Both the position numbers and the translations under genes were made by a program. A DNA stretch of 64,000 nt from Pseudoalteromonas sp. (GTDB lineage: Bacteria; Pseudomonadota; Gammaproteobacteria; Enterobacterales; Alteromonadaceae), in NCBI RefSeq assembly GCF_018402495.1, contig NZ_JAGYIU010000001.1, forward strand, positions 496,001 to 560,000, in the 5' to 3' direction. The notes under the pieces are model-generated. The model was not told the DNA's origin and made no database searches. It was given only the letters and a program-made list of their open reading frames with translations. This document shows positions 1 through 8,790 of this stretch, piece by piece. Each line of letters starts with the position of its first letter. Positions within the stretch are counted from its first letter, which is position 1.

Positions 1-1
1 A

Positions 2-2080
2 CCGGCCACCGCCTTTGAATTTAATGTGTTTGTGGATGAAGCGGGCGATGAAAAAAATAAACCGACCAATAAAGGTGTTGGGCAAGCCCATTTAGCCACC
101 CATTTTGCTAATAAAATAGTCACGTTACTTGAGCAAGCAAATCAAGGCATAGCCTGTATTGGTGCGACCCCTGTAAGCGCTGCCGATATTTGTATCTTGG
201 TGCGTGACCGTGTTGAGGCGCAAATAATGAAGCAAGCGCTGAGTAAAGCCAATATTGCCAGCGTGTATTTGTCGCGCGACAGTGTCTTTAGCCAAGAGCT
301 AAGTCACCATTTACTCAATTTTTTAACTGCGCTGCACGGCCAATACGATGAGTCGCTGCTTCGTGGTGTGCTCGCGGGGCCGTTATTTTGTTTAAGTTAC
401 AACGAAATTTTTGCCTTAGCCGAGGATGAAAATGCATGGCAAGAGCATTTAAACTTTTTTGCCCAACTTAGCCATATTTGGCACAAGCAAGGGGCTATGG
501 CGATGCTCGAGCGCTTACTAAGCCATAATCAGCTCAGCGCTAAATGGCAAGGTTTAGGTTATAACGTAGAGCGTTGGCTCACCGATTTTAGGCACCTTGG
601 CGAAATTCTGCAGCAAAAACAAATAGAGCTTGAAGGGACACTGCGCTTATTACGCTGGTTTGCGCAAAAGGTGAGCCAGCAAGAGGGTGAAACTGTGCAA
701 GTTCGCTTAGAAAGCGACGCTAACTTAGTTAAAATTGTTACTATGCATGCTTCAAAAGGGCTTGAATACCCGCTGGTATTTATGCCATTTGCTAGTGGTT
801 ATCGTGAAACTAAAGAGGCACTTTATCATAATAACGGCAAGTTAATTTTTGATTTAAGTAAAGACGAAGCTGCCTTGCAAAAAGCAGAAAAAGAACGCCT
901 AGCAGAAGACCTGCGTTTATTATATGTAGCGCTTACCCGCGCGGTGCATTTTTGTGCACTGGGTGTATATAACATTGGACAAGGGCAAAGTAGTCGTTTA
1001 GCGATTCAAAGTTGTGCGCTGGGGCATGTATTGTTCTCGAACTTAGACATAACCAGTAGCCAAACATGGCGCACTCATTTGAGCGAGTTTTGTGATGCCA
1101 ATGATGCAATGGCGTACCTGCAATTTACCTCGAGTGAATTATTAGAGCAGGGTATACTTTGCCTAAATAGCAGTAACACTCAACAGCAAAGCTTGAGTAT
1201 TAATACAGTAACTGCACACATTGAACGCGATTGGCGAGCAACCAGTTTTAGTGCGCTAAGCTTTAAAAAGCATACTGACCAACTAGCCCCCGGGCGTAGT
1301 GATGAAGATCATCAAAGAGATGAGTTTGCCGTGCAACAAGATGAACTTCCCTCACCGTATAGCTTTCCAAAAGGCGCAAAACCCGGTAGTTGTTTGCACG
1401 AAATATTTGAGCAACTTGATTTTACCAGCCCGGTTGTTCACCCCACTAATGCGGAGCAAAATCTTGCAGCTGTGGTTAAGCGTACCTTTGAAAAATACCA
1501 TATTGATGAGCAATGGCAGCAAATTACCGAGCAATGGGTGCTTGATGCGCTGAGTTGCCCACTAAACAGCAAGAATAATTTAAGTTTGAACCAATTAGCG
1601 CCAAGCGATTGCCTCGTTGAAATGGAGTTTAACTTGCCTCTTAGTAGCCTAAGCGCTCCTAAACTTAATGAAATACTGGTGAAGCATTTTAGTTTTACAC
1701 ACAGCAACCTTGAATTTGCCCATGTTAAAGGCTTATTAAAAGGCTTTATTGATTTAATATTTTGCTACCAAGGTAAATATTATATTTTGGATTATAAATC
1801 GAATTATTTAGGCAGCACCTCCGCAGATTATGAGCCTGAGCAACTAGAGCAAGCGATGACGAGTCACCAATACCACTTACAGTATTTAATTTATACCGTA
1901 GCGCTGCATCGCCTGTTAAAACAGCGTATCCCCGATTACGCAATAGAGACGCATTTAGGCGGTGTGTACTATACCTTTTTGCGTGGTATGCCAGCAGGTG
2001 AGGGCGTGTACTTTAAACAATTAAGTGCAGAACAAGTGGTTATTTTAGATGGCTTATTTAGCCAAGGAGCGATGCTATGA
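2..2080 (+). CDS. recB: RecB, exonuclease V beta subunit (5' truncated by window edge)
   Basis: This is the C-terminal part, about 690 residues, of the RecB helicase-nuclease subunit of RecBCD, which processes double-strand breaks. The reading frame is open from base 2, so the GTG at 26 is probably internal. Superfamily 1A helicase motifs are visible: VKIVTMHASKGLEYP followed by RLLYVALTRA (motifs V and VI). The C-terminal nuclease domain shows GSCLHEIFEQ, then KGFIDLIF and the catalytic LDYKSN motif, so the nuclease looks intact. The stop overlaps the recD start by four bases (ATGA), the usual recB-recD coupling. recC is expected just outside the window. Confidence 0.95.
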   Translation, partial: PATAFEFNVFVDEAGDEKNKPTNKGVGQAHLATHFANKIVTLLEQANQGIACIGATPVSAADICILVRDRVEAQIMKQALSKANIASVYLSRDSVFSQELSHHLLNFLTALHGQYDESLLRGVLAGPLFCLSYNEIFALAEDENAWQEHLNFFAQLSHIWHKQGAMAMLERLLSHNQLSAKWQGLGYNVERWLTDFRHLGEILQQKQIELEGTLRLLRWFAQKVSQQEGETVQVRLESDANLVKIVTMHASKGLEYPLVFMPFASGYRETKEALYHNNGKLIFDLSKDEAALQKAEKERLAEDLRLLYVALTRAVHFCALGVYNIGQGQSSRLAIQSCALGHVLFSNLDITSSQTWRTHLSEFCDANDAMAYLQFTSSELLEQGILCLNSSNTQQQSLSINTVTAHIERDWRATSFSALSFKKHTDQLAPGRSDEDHQRDEFAVQQDELPSPYSFPKGAKPGSCLHEIFEQLDFTSPVVHPTNAEQNLAAVVKRTFEKYHIDEQWQQITEQWVLDALSCPLNSKNNLSLNQLAPSDCLVEMEFNLPLSSLSAPKLNEILVKHFSFTHSNLEFAHVKGLLKGFIDLIFCYQGKYYILDYKSNYLGSTSADYEPEQLEQAMTSHQYHLQYLIYTVALHRLLKQRIPDYAIETHLGGVYYTFLRGMPAGEGVYFKQLSAEQVVILDGLFSQGAML

Positions 2081-4095
2081 GCGATTTAAATCAACAACCC
2101 GGTTTGTTTGATGAGCTTGACGATGCGCTTGAAGAAAAAACAGCACAGCGTAATCAACTGCAAGTTGAACCTGTAAATACAACCACGAAAGTTGTGCCGC
2201 TGATCACTTATTTAACTAATGAGCACCGAGTGCGTGTGGTTGATGTAAAATTAGCGGAATTACTCAGTGGCACAAACGCCCAGCAGGGGTATGACGAACT
2301 CTTTTATCTTATTTTAATGCTGTGTTTATCGCAGCAAAGCCAGCATAGCTGTTTAACCCTAACAGAGGTTGACTGGGCTAATCCGTTTAATTTACGTCAA
2401 AGCGACTTTACTCAATTAGAAAGCACCGCACCTGACACTCTTAGCCCATTTAATGACGGTTTTACTACCGAAACAGCAATAAGTTACTTACTCTCGCACC
2501 ATAGTGTGGGGGATCAAAAGCCGTTGCAATTGTTTGATCAGCGGTTGTATTTTTCTCGTTTAGCCGAATATGAACATACCCTTGCCCAGCGGTTGCTGGC
2601 AATGAGTGAGCGACAACTTAATATTGATGATGAAATTCTTGCTCAATTACTAACGCGCTACTTTCCTGATGATCCGAGCATTGATATTGATTGGCAAAAA
2701 GTAGCCTGTGCCATTGCCGCCACAAAGGGCTTTAGTGTGATCACGGGCGGGCCAGGCACGGGTAAAACCACCACGGTGACCAAGCTATTAGCGATTTTAC
2801 AGTCCTTGTATCAAGCAGCGCCATTGAGCATAAAATTGGTAGCACCAACAGGTAAAGCAGCGGCGCGACTAACAGAGTCAATTTTAGGGGCAAAAAATAA
2901 GCTTAGTATGATTCCTGCTGAAATTAAATTACTCATCCCAGATACGGCTCAAACAATCCATCGCTTGTTGGGGGTAAAGCCATTCACCAATAAATTTAGG
3001 CATGATAAGGCAAATCCGTTGCACTTAGATGTGTTAATTATTGATGAAGCGAGTATGGTTGATTTATCACTTATGGCTAAATTAATTGAGGCCCTGCCAG
3101 CGCATGCTCGATTGATTTTACTCGGTGATAAAGACCAGCTTGCTTCAGTCGATACCGGCAGTGTTATGAGTGATTTATGTCAAGGTTTAACTCTTGGTAT
3201 TACGCCAAACTATTCGCAAGCACGATGTGATGAGTTAAATAGCGTGTGTTTTAATAATAAACCAAAATTACTGACGCAAAGTAATAGTAAATTCAAGCTT
3301 GCTGACTGCATTGCTTTTTTACAACATAGCTATCGGTTTGACTCACAAAGCGGTATTGGCCAACTAGCGCTTGCGGTTAACAGTAATAATAGTGGTATTT
3401 TAAAGTATGTAGAGCAACAAGCTAGTGAAGGGCATTTCAGCGATGTTATTTTAGATTATAATTTTGCCGCCCAACCAATTGAGAAACTCGTTAAACGTGC
3501 CGCCAGCCAGTATGCCCATTATCTTAATTTAATTGCCAAAGGTGAAGATGCGGCACAGGTACACGCTGCTTTTGCAAACTATCAATTACTTGCTGCGGTA
3601 AAAGAAGGGGATTATGGCGTAAATAGTTTGAATCAGCGAATTGAGCGGGTATTGCAACAGCAAGGGTTAATTAGCGTTAACCCTAATCAGCGACATTACA
3701 CGGGTATGCCTATTATGATTAGCCAAAACGATTATCAACTTAAACTTTTTAACGGCGATATAGGTATTTTAATGCCTGATGACAGTGGCCAACTCAAAGC
3801 ACTGTTTATTGATGAGCAGGGTAATGAACGTGCATTTTCACCTGCACGACTCCCAGCGCACGATAAAGTGTATGTTATGACCATCCATAAATCGCAAGGT
3901 TCAGAGTTTAGTTACACTGCTATGGTATTGCCACCACTTAAGCAAGCGAGCGTCGGTATTAACCGGCAATTAGTGTATACCGGTATTACCCGCGCAAAGC
4001 AGACCTTTGAGCTGGTAGCAGATAAAAAAGTACTGCAACTGGCGATGGGTAAAAGTGTGTCACGGGCATCAGGACTCTATGAGCGATTAGTGTAA
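2077..4095 (+). CDS. recD: RecD, exonuclease V alpha subunit
   Basis: RecD is the 5'-3' helicase subunit of RecBCD. The 672-residue protein has Walker A GGPGTGKT at about residues 224-231, Walker B LIIDEASMVD, an SF1B C-terminal motif VMTIHKSQGSEF and the final VYTGITRAKQ. It is somewhat longer than the roughly 610-residue E. coli protein, mainly through an N-terminal acidic extension and an insert around residues 370-420. It starts inside the end of recB (ATGA overlap), so translation is coupled. Only about 55 bases separate its stop from the insertion sequence downstream, so any native terminator may lie beyond or have been displaced. Confidence 0.96.
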   Translation: MSDLNQQPGLFDELDDALEEKTAQRNQLQVEPVNTTTKVVPLITYLTNEHRVRVVDVKLAELLSGTNAQQGYDELFYLILMLCLSQQSQHSCLTLTEVDWANPFNLRQSDFTQLESTAPDTLSPFNDGFTTETAISYLLSHHSVGDQKPLQLFDQRLYFSRLAEYEHTLAQRLLAMSERQLNIDDEILAQLLTRYFPDDPSIDIDWQKVACAIAATKGFSVITGGPGTGKTTTVTKLLAILQSLYQAAPLSIKLVAPTGKAAARLTESILGAKNKLSMIPAEIKLLIPDTAQTIHRLLGVKPFTNKFRHDKANPLHLDVLIIDEASMVDLSLMAKLIEALPAHARLILLGDKDQLASVDTGSVMSDLCQGLTLGITPNYSQARCDELNSVCFNNKPKLLTQSNSKFKLADCIAFLQHSYRFDSQSGIGQLALAVNSNNSGILKYVEQQASEGHFSDVILDYNFAAQPIEKLVKRAASQYAHYLNLIAKGEDAAQVHAAFANYQLLAAVKEGDYGVNSLNQRIERVLQQQGLISVNPNQRHYTGMPIMISQNDYQLKLFNGDIGILMPDDSGQLKALFIDEQGNERAFSPARLPAHDKVYVMTIHKSQGSEFSYTAMVLPPLKQASVGINRQLVYTGITRAKQTFELVADKKVLQLAMGKSVSRASGLYERLV

Positions 4096-4150
4096 CCCAA
4101 TGCTTATACTAATCGTTTATTTTTGGTGTTCTTTTTCTCTTGAATTCAAG

Positions 4151-4163
4151 TATTAAGTGCAAT
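4151..4163 (+). repeat. IS30 left terminal inverted repeat
   Basis: The repeat reads TATTAAGTGCAAT and matches the complement of 5198-5210 (TAATAAGTGCAAT) at 12 of 13 bases. It lies immediately beyond the transposase stop codon at 4166. Confidence 0.6.
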
Positions 4164-4165
4164 CA

Positions 4166-5134
4166 TTATGCAGCCACCAGAACTTCTGATTGCCCGGTAA
4201 ATAATTCATGAGGAGTTTTATACCCTCTTGTCTTTCTTGGCCGATGGTTGAGCTTATCAACTGCCGCCTGTATTTCTGACTCACTTAGCGCCATAAAGTC
4301 AGTTCCCTTGGGGAAGAAGCGCCTGAGTAAGCCGTTGGTATTCTCATTTATGCCCCTTTCCCATGATGAATATGGGTGAGCGAAATACACATCCGCTTCT
4401 AATTTTTGTGCAATATGCTCATGGTAAGCAAACTCTTTTCCATTATCTAAAGTCACGGTAATAACCTTATCTTTATATGGTGTCATACACTTTATCAGCG
4501 CATCGGCTGTTATTTGCGCATGTTTGCTTTCAATTCTGTGAACGATTGTATATAACGTTTTACGTTCAACCATTGTGACAAAGGCATTTTTACGCCCTTT
4601 GCCTATCACTGTGTCACCCTCCCAATCACCAATCCTAGACTTTGCATCCACAATACTTGGGCGTTCATCAATACTGACTCGATTAACTATCTGCCCACGT
4701 TTATCGTAGCTTCCATAGCGTTTTTTATACTTTTTACATGCACGAGTGAGTGTCTTATGTAGTTCACCACCACGCGCCTTGTCCCTGTAAATATATTGAT
4801 AAATCGTTTCATGATGTAAAACGACCTTTTTCTCTAAAGCTAAGCGACCTGCCACCTGCTCTGGCGAAAGTCCGTTAAGCAACAATTTATTAATCCATTC
4901 AGTAACTTCATCTGTTAACTTACTTGCTTTGAAAGATGATTTGCGTCTTTGCTCTGCAAAATTATTGGCTTGGTTAGGCCGATAGCCTTTAAGCCCTTTA
5001 TTGCGTTTTAACTCTCTGGAAATAGATGACGGTGAACGAGTTAGTTCATCAGCAATTTGTTTTTGGTTATTTCCTGCTTTTATTAACGCGTAAATCTGGT
5101 ATCTTTCTTCTTGTGTCAGCTGTTTATATTTCAT
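4166..5134 (-). CDS. IS30-family transposase
   Basis: This DDE transposase moves the surrounding IS30-type element. The N-terminus (MKYKQLTQEERYQIYAL) carries the IS30 helix-turn-helix with QKQIADELTRSPSSISRELKRN. The catalytic core shows GDWEGDTVIGK (first D), TLDNGKEFAYHE (second D) and WERGINENTNGLLRRFFPKG (E). I take the start at 5134 because it begins at the usual IS30 N-terminus and has AAGGAA upstream; an in-frame ATG at 5185 would add 17 unconserved residues. The protein, about 322 residues, looks full length, so the element may be active. Confidence 0.93.
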   Translation of the reverse strand: MKYKQLTQEERYQIYALIKAGNNQKQIADELTRSPSSISRELKRNKGLKGYRPNQANNFAEQRRKSSFKASKLTDEVTEWINKLLLNGLSPEQVAGRLALEKKVVLHHETIYQYIYRDKARGGELHKTLTRACKKYKKRYGSYDKRGQIVNRVSIDERPSIVDAKSRIGDWEGDTVIGKGRKNAFVTMVERKTLYTIVHRIESKHAQITADALIKCMTPYKDKVITVTLDNGKEFAYHEHIAQKLEADVYFAHPYSSWERGINENTNGLLRRFFPKGTDFMALSESEIQAAVDKLNHRPRKTRGYKTPHELFTGQSEVLVAA

Positions 5135-5197
5135 TAAAGCAATTTCCTTTGGCGAGAAAATGGCCGAATTATAACAGCTGGCCATCTAATCTGAGAA

Positions 5198-5210
5198 ATT
5201 GCACTTATTA
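5198..5210 (-). repeat. IS30 right terminal inverted repeat
   Basis: This is the partner of 4151-4163. Its outermost TAA (5208-5210 on the minus strand) coincides with the stop codon of the neighbouring TRIC-family gene, so the IS end may supply that stop. Confidence 0.55.
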
Positions 5211-5867
5211 TCCGAATTTAGGTCTAAATAGATTGGGTTGCCAGCCAAAATGCAGTGCGCCTAATCTTAAAAAAACACTGACCAACAGCGAACCAAGAAT
5301 GCACCATAAATAAGGGGCTTCTAACAAAAATAGCGTGGCATAGGTTAAGCCTCCTGCAAAACAGGCGGTGGAATAGAGCTCTTCGCGCATCACCAACGGC
5401 ACTTCTCGACAGATCACGTCGCGTATTAAGCCACCAAATATCCCCGTAGTCATGCCCATTGTAAGTGCAACCATCATGGTGGTGCCTTCAATTAATGCTT
5501 TTTCAATACCGACCACATTAAAAATAGCCATACCAATTGCATCAACTAACAACATGTAATAGTTAGACACATCGGGTAAGTGGCGAATAAACATAACAGT
5601 GACAAAAATAGCCACATAGGTGACATATAAAAAATCTGGGTTTGCTATCCAAAAAACGGGTTGGTTAAGAAGTATGTCTCTGAGCGTGCCACCGCCAAGC
5701 GCGGTGACTGAGCCAACCACCACCACTCCAAATCCGCCAATATCTTTATCATGGCCTAATAACGCACCTGAAATTGCAAAAAAAGCCACACCAATTAAGC
5801 TTAAAAAATTAAAATATTCTGCTGTCACTGAGGCGTCCTTTCCAATTTGAGAGTTTATACCGCTCAT
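5208..5867 (-). CDS. TRIC / UPF0126 family membrane channel protein (YadS/YicG-like)
   Basis: An inner-membrane protein of about seven hydrophobic segments, made of two similar halves. The repeat signatures are GGGTLRDILL near residues 58-67 and GGLIRDVICREVPLVMREELYS in the second half, typical of prokaryotic TRIC (trimeric intracellular cation) channels. Family members conduct monovalent cations in vitro; the physiological role in bacteria is not settled. The 219-residue length is normal. The stop codon lies exactly at the end of the adjacent IS30 element, so the natural C-terminus may have been trimmed or exchanged by a few residues. Confidence 0.88.
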   Translation of the reverse strand: MSGINSQIGKDASVTAEYFNFLSLIGVAFFAISGALLGHDKDIGGFGVVVVGSVTALGGGTLRDILLNQPVFWIANPDFLYVTYVAIFVTVMFIRHLPDVSNYYMLLVDAIGMAIFNVVGIEKALIEGTTMMVALTMGMTTGIFGGLIRDVICREVPLVMREELYSTACFAGGLTYATLFLLEAPYLWCILGSLLVSVFLRLGALHFGWQPNLFRPKFG

Positions 5868-5919
5868 TAAAAGGTAAGCGAGAGGGGATTTATATTAGCT
5901 GAATAACACTCTCTAATAA

Positions 5920-5952
5920 AACAAGCACAGGGTTATTAGCCCTGTGCTTGTT
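5920..5952 (-). terminator. Intrinsic terminator after the M20 amidohydrolase gene
   Basis: A perfect 13-bp stem (5920-5932 with 5940-5952, sequence AACAAGCACAGGG) and a 7-base loop lie just beyond the stop of the minus-strand amidohydrolase gene. The minus-strand side continues TTTATTAG, a modest U-rich tail. Confidence 0.75.
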
Positions 5953-5963
5953 ATGTTGAGTTG

Positions 5964-7253
5964 TTATTGTAAGTAGTCAACAACCAGTTGAGATAATGAT
6001 TCAACGCCGAGTTGTAAGGCGCTTTCGTCGACATAAAACTGAGGTGAATGATTACTTGGTGCCGTTTTAGCGTTTTGATCTTTTGGAGTGACGCCTAAAA
6101 AGTAAAATAGCCCGGGGGTTTCAAGCGCATAATAGCTAAAGTCTTCTGCACCGGTAATTAAATCGGTGGTAATAATGTTCTCAGCACCAGCAATACGGGC
6201 AAGCGTTGGGGTCATTTTTTGGGTGAGTGCTACATTGTTTACTGTGACAGGGTAGCCGTGATCTATATGCACATCGGCTTTTGCCCCCGCGGATTCGGCA
6301 ACCAGCTCAGCGGTTTTAGCTAAACGTTTTTTAATATCGGCACGCATAGTTTGATCAAAGGTTCTAATGGTACCAATCAGCTCTACATTATCGGGGATAA
6401 TATTTGAGCGTATGCCACCGTTAATCGCGCCAAACGAAATGACAGAAGGCGCTTTGGTTACATCAACTTGGCGAGAGGCGATAGTTTGGGTTGCCATTAT
6501 AATTTGCGATGAAGCAACAATTGGGTCTACGCCATTCCATGGACGTGAACCATGTGTTTGACGCCCAGTTACGTTAATTGTGAAAGAATCTTCACTGGCC
6601 ATTAGTGGCCCTTCACGAAAGCCAATTTGCCCTGTATTGAGTGAGCTGGTGACATGTAAACCAAACACGGCCTCAGGCTTTTGCTTAAATAAGCCTTCTT
6701 TTAACATCAGCTCAGCGCCACCTTCTTCGCCCTCGGGGGCACCTTCTTCAGCCGGTTGAAATACAAACAGTACTTCGCCCGCTAACTGATCTTTTATTTT
6801 TACCAGTGACTCTGCCACGGCCATTAAAATAGCAACATGGGTATCGTGACCACAGGCATGCATAACGCCTACTTCATTGCCACGATAGGTTGATGTTTGT
6901 TTTGAGGCAAAGGGTAAATCAACTTGTTCGGTAACCGGTAAAGCATCCATATCAGCACGCAATGCGATTAAAGGGCCTTTTTTACCGCCGCTTAATTTAG
7001 CCACAACACCGGTATGCGCAACGCCCGTTTGCACTTCAAGACCCAGTGATTTTAAATGGTTAGTAATGTACTTAGCGGTTTCAAATTCGCGATTACTCAG
7101 TTCTGGATATTGATGTAAGTGACGACGCCATGTAATGACTTTTTCACTCACACTTTGTGTTGCTTGTTCAAGTTGGGTGTTAACACTCGCGGCAAAACTA
7201 GGGGCGGAAATGGCGGTTAATAAAAAGCCACCACACATTATTTTTTTTATCAT
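5964..7253 (-). CDS. Secreted M20-family amidohydrolase / metallopeptidase
   Basis: A 429-residue zinc-dependent hydrolase of the M20D (aminoacylase/hippurate hydrolase-like) type, predicted to act in the periplasm on N-acyl amino acids or small peptides. A signal peptide ends at APSFAA near residue 22. Metal-ligand motifs are ALRADMDALPV, VMHACGHDTH and QPAEEGAPEGEEGG; the EE contains the catalytic base. A C-terminal TGAEDFSYY supplies a further ligand region. The start is backed by AAGGAATC upstream. It is a single-gene unit with its own terminator. The precise substrate cannot be read from sequence. Confidence 0.9.
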   Translation of the reverse strand: MIKKIMCGGFLLTAISAPSFAASVNTQLEQATQSVSEKVITWRRHLHQYPELSNREFETAKYITNHLKSLGLEVQTGVAHTGVVAKLSGGKKGPLIALRADMDALPVTEQVDLPFASKQTSTYRGNEVGVMHACGHDTHVAILMAVAESLVKIKDQLAGEVLFVFQPAEEGAPEGEEGGAELMLKEGLFKQKPEAVFGLHVTSSLNTGQIGFREGPLMASEDSFTINVTGRQTHGSRPWNGVDPIVASSQIIMATQTIASRQVDVTKAPSVISFGAINGGIRSNIIPDNVELIGTIRTFDQTMRADIKKRLAKTAELVAESAGAKADVHIDHGYPVTVNNVALTQKMTPTLARIAGAENIITTDLITGAEDFSYYALETPGLFYFLGVTPKDQNAKTAPSNHSPQFYVDESALQLGVESLSQLVVDYLQ

Positions 7254-7577
7254 TATGATTCCTTGGTTGTTCGTATGTAACTAACTTACGCTATTACGCT
7301 GATAAAAAGTAGTGCCGTGCGATAGTTAACAAAGAAGTTCACGGTGTTTTTAATGGCGGTTTATAAAGCCCATAAACTGTTCCAAATAGCACAATAGTTT
7401 AGCGCTTTTGTCGTATTTTAACGCAGATATTTAGGCTTAACAGTGAAAATGATAACAAAATGTTGCATTTTTTAACTTTGTTCCCAATACTGGTCAATGC
7501 GTTGCTTTTACCATGCACCGACAACAGCGTGTAACAAGCTAAGCATAATAAAAATATTGAATCAGTTAAGGATTAAT
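7254..7577. other. Divergent intergenic region, M20 amidohydrolase / lipase
   Basis: About 320 AT-rich bases separate two divergent genes and should hold both promoters. An in-frame extension of the lipase frame back to 7497 has no signal peptide at its start and is judged non-coding. I see no strong consensus promoter or RNA structure here. Confidence 0.5.
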
Positions 7578-8636
7578 ATGAACAACACACACATATTTAA
7601 ACGCGTCTCTTTATTTGCAGCAGCATTAAGCCTGCTAATGAGTTTTTCTGCGCTCAGTAAAGAGTATAAAGTAATTTTAATTCATGGTTTGCAGGTATCA
7701 CAACTTACCAATAGAGCAGTCAGTGATGTGGTAAACGATGGACAAAGCTATTGGCAGTCTTATTGGGTGAACCGCGCAGACGAGCGCATCGATTGGCCTG
7801 CATATGAACGAATAGAAGGAAAAATCACCACCGATTGGGTATGGCCTAAACTACAGCAAATTTCTCGCTCAAATCTATGCGAGCCAGGCTGTGTATTTGT
7901 GACTCATTCAACCGGTGACTTAGTTGCCCGATATATTATAGATAACCAAGAAAACTGGCTTGAAAATGCCGGATTACAGCCGCTTAATATTATTGCCACC
8001 TTTGATTTAGCCGGTGCTGGTGGCGGCAGTGAATTAGCCGACTTAGCGGTGAGTACATTAACAGGCGCATCGTGGAATTTTGCTGTAGATGCCGCACTAA
8101 CGTGGTGGTTAGGCAGTGAAGTTAATGAGGCGGTAGGTGTATTACACGATTTAAAAGTAAATAATGCACGCAGAATTGCGCCATTACCTGATGCACGCAC
8201 ACCTCGTTTACGTTTTGTAGCCGATGGTAATGCTTACTTAGGTTTAACGGCTGGATTTTTACGCGGTAATGACGACTCGGTAGTGGCTACTCACTCATCA
8301 TGTGGTGCAAGCTCGGTAAACTCATTTGGTAGCTGTAGCACCAATATTGACACTAATGGGCGTTTAAAATCGCAAGGTGATGCTGTTAATAGTTTTATGC
8401 CATATCATTATCCATTAATGATGACTAACAGTTACAGTCATAATGAGATTCAACAAGCGCAGCGACAAGGAAATGTAACGATTGCGATGAATAACATTAC
8501 GGTAGCTGGCGACACGCTAGGGTTTGAAACCGTAGATGAAACCACAGGTAGTTGGTTTTGGAAGAAACAATATCGTTATGTAAAAGACTCAGATAATTTG
8601 AGTGCATCGGCACTTATATATAATGTGATCCCATAA
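7578..8636 (+). CDS. Secreted alpha/beta-hydrolase, lipase-like
   Basis: A 352-residue exported hydrolase. The chosen ATG at 7578 is preceded by AAGGATTA and begins a clear signal peptide (residues about 1-28, ending SALSKE). The core starts YKVILIHGLQ, which fits the oxyanion-hole strand of lipases. The nucleophile elbow reads VTHSTGDLVARY, i.e. T-x-S-x-G instead of the usual G-x-S-x-G. A DDSVV acid region and a late histidine in SYSHNE complete a plausible triad. The nearest functional guess is a triacylglycerol lipase/esterase; the substrate is unknown. The next gene, 154 bases downstream on the same strand, may be a partner. Confidence 0.75.
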   Translation: MNNTHIFKRVSLFAAALSLLMSFSALSKEYKVILIHGLQVSQLTNRAVSDVVNDGQSYWQSYWVNRADERIDWPAYERIEGKITTDWVWPKLQQISRSNLCEPGCVFVTHSTGDLVARYIIDNQENWLENAGLQPLNIIATFDLAGAGGGSELADLAVSTLTGASWNFAVDAALTWWLGSEVNEAVGVLHDLKVNNARRIAPLPDARTPRLRFVADGNAYLGLTAGFLRGNDDSVVATHSSCGASSVNSFGSCSTNIDTNGRLKSQGDAVNSFMPYHYPLMMTNSYSHNEIQQAQRQGNVTIAMNNITVAGDTLGFETVDETTGSWFWKKQYRYVKDSDNLSASALIYNVIP

Positions 8637-8724
8637 ATGTGATTGTGCGTGTGGCTTTTTATGTTGCACGCTTTGATACTAATTCGCTTTATGCAGTGAC
8701 TTATTTTTAGCCAAAAAAAGCTTA

Positions 8725-8737
8725 ATGCAAATTGCAT
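8725..8737. promoter_or_regulatory. 13-bp palindrome upstream of 8791 gene
   Basis: ATGCAAATTGCAT is a perfect inverted repeat around a central base, 53 bases before the start codon of the next gene. It could be an operator for that gene; nothing else supports this. Confidence 0.3.
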
Positions 8738-8790
8738 CAGGTTTACGTTCTAAAAGTGATTAACTGCTTGATGTTATAGGATAAATAACA

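Larger units (their letters stand above)
4151..5210. mobile_element. IS30-family insertion sequence, about 1.06 kb
   Basis: The element holds one minus-strand transposase gene bounded by short imperfect inverted repeats: 4151-4163 and, on the opposite strand, 5210-5198, which agree at 12 of 13 positions around the core AAGTGCAAT. I saw no convincing target duplication. The outer boundaries are estimates, because IS30 repeats are often longer (about 20-30 bp) and a further AATTC match lies just outside on both sides. It sits between recD and the TRIC gene and breaks neither reading frame. No second copy is in the window. Confidence 0.8.

Noticed and set aside
5026-5313. 95-codon plus-strand frame across the IS30 right end
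   Set aside because: It runs antisense to both the transposase N-terminus and the TRIC C-terminus and crosses the element boundary.
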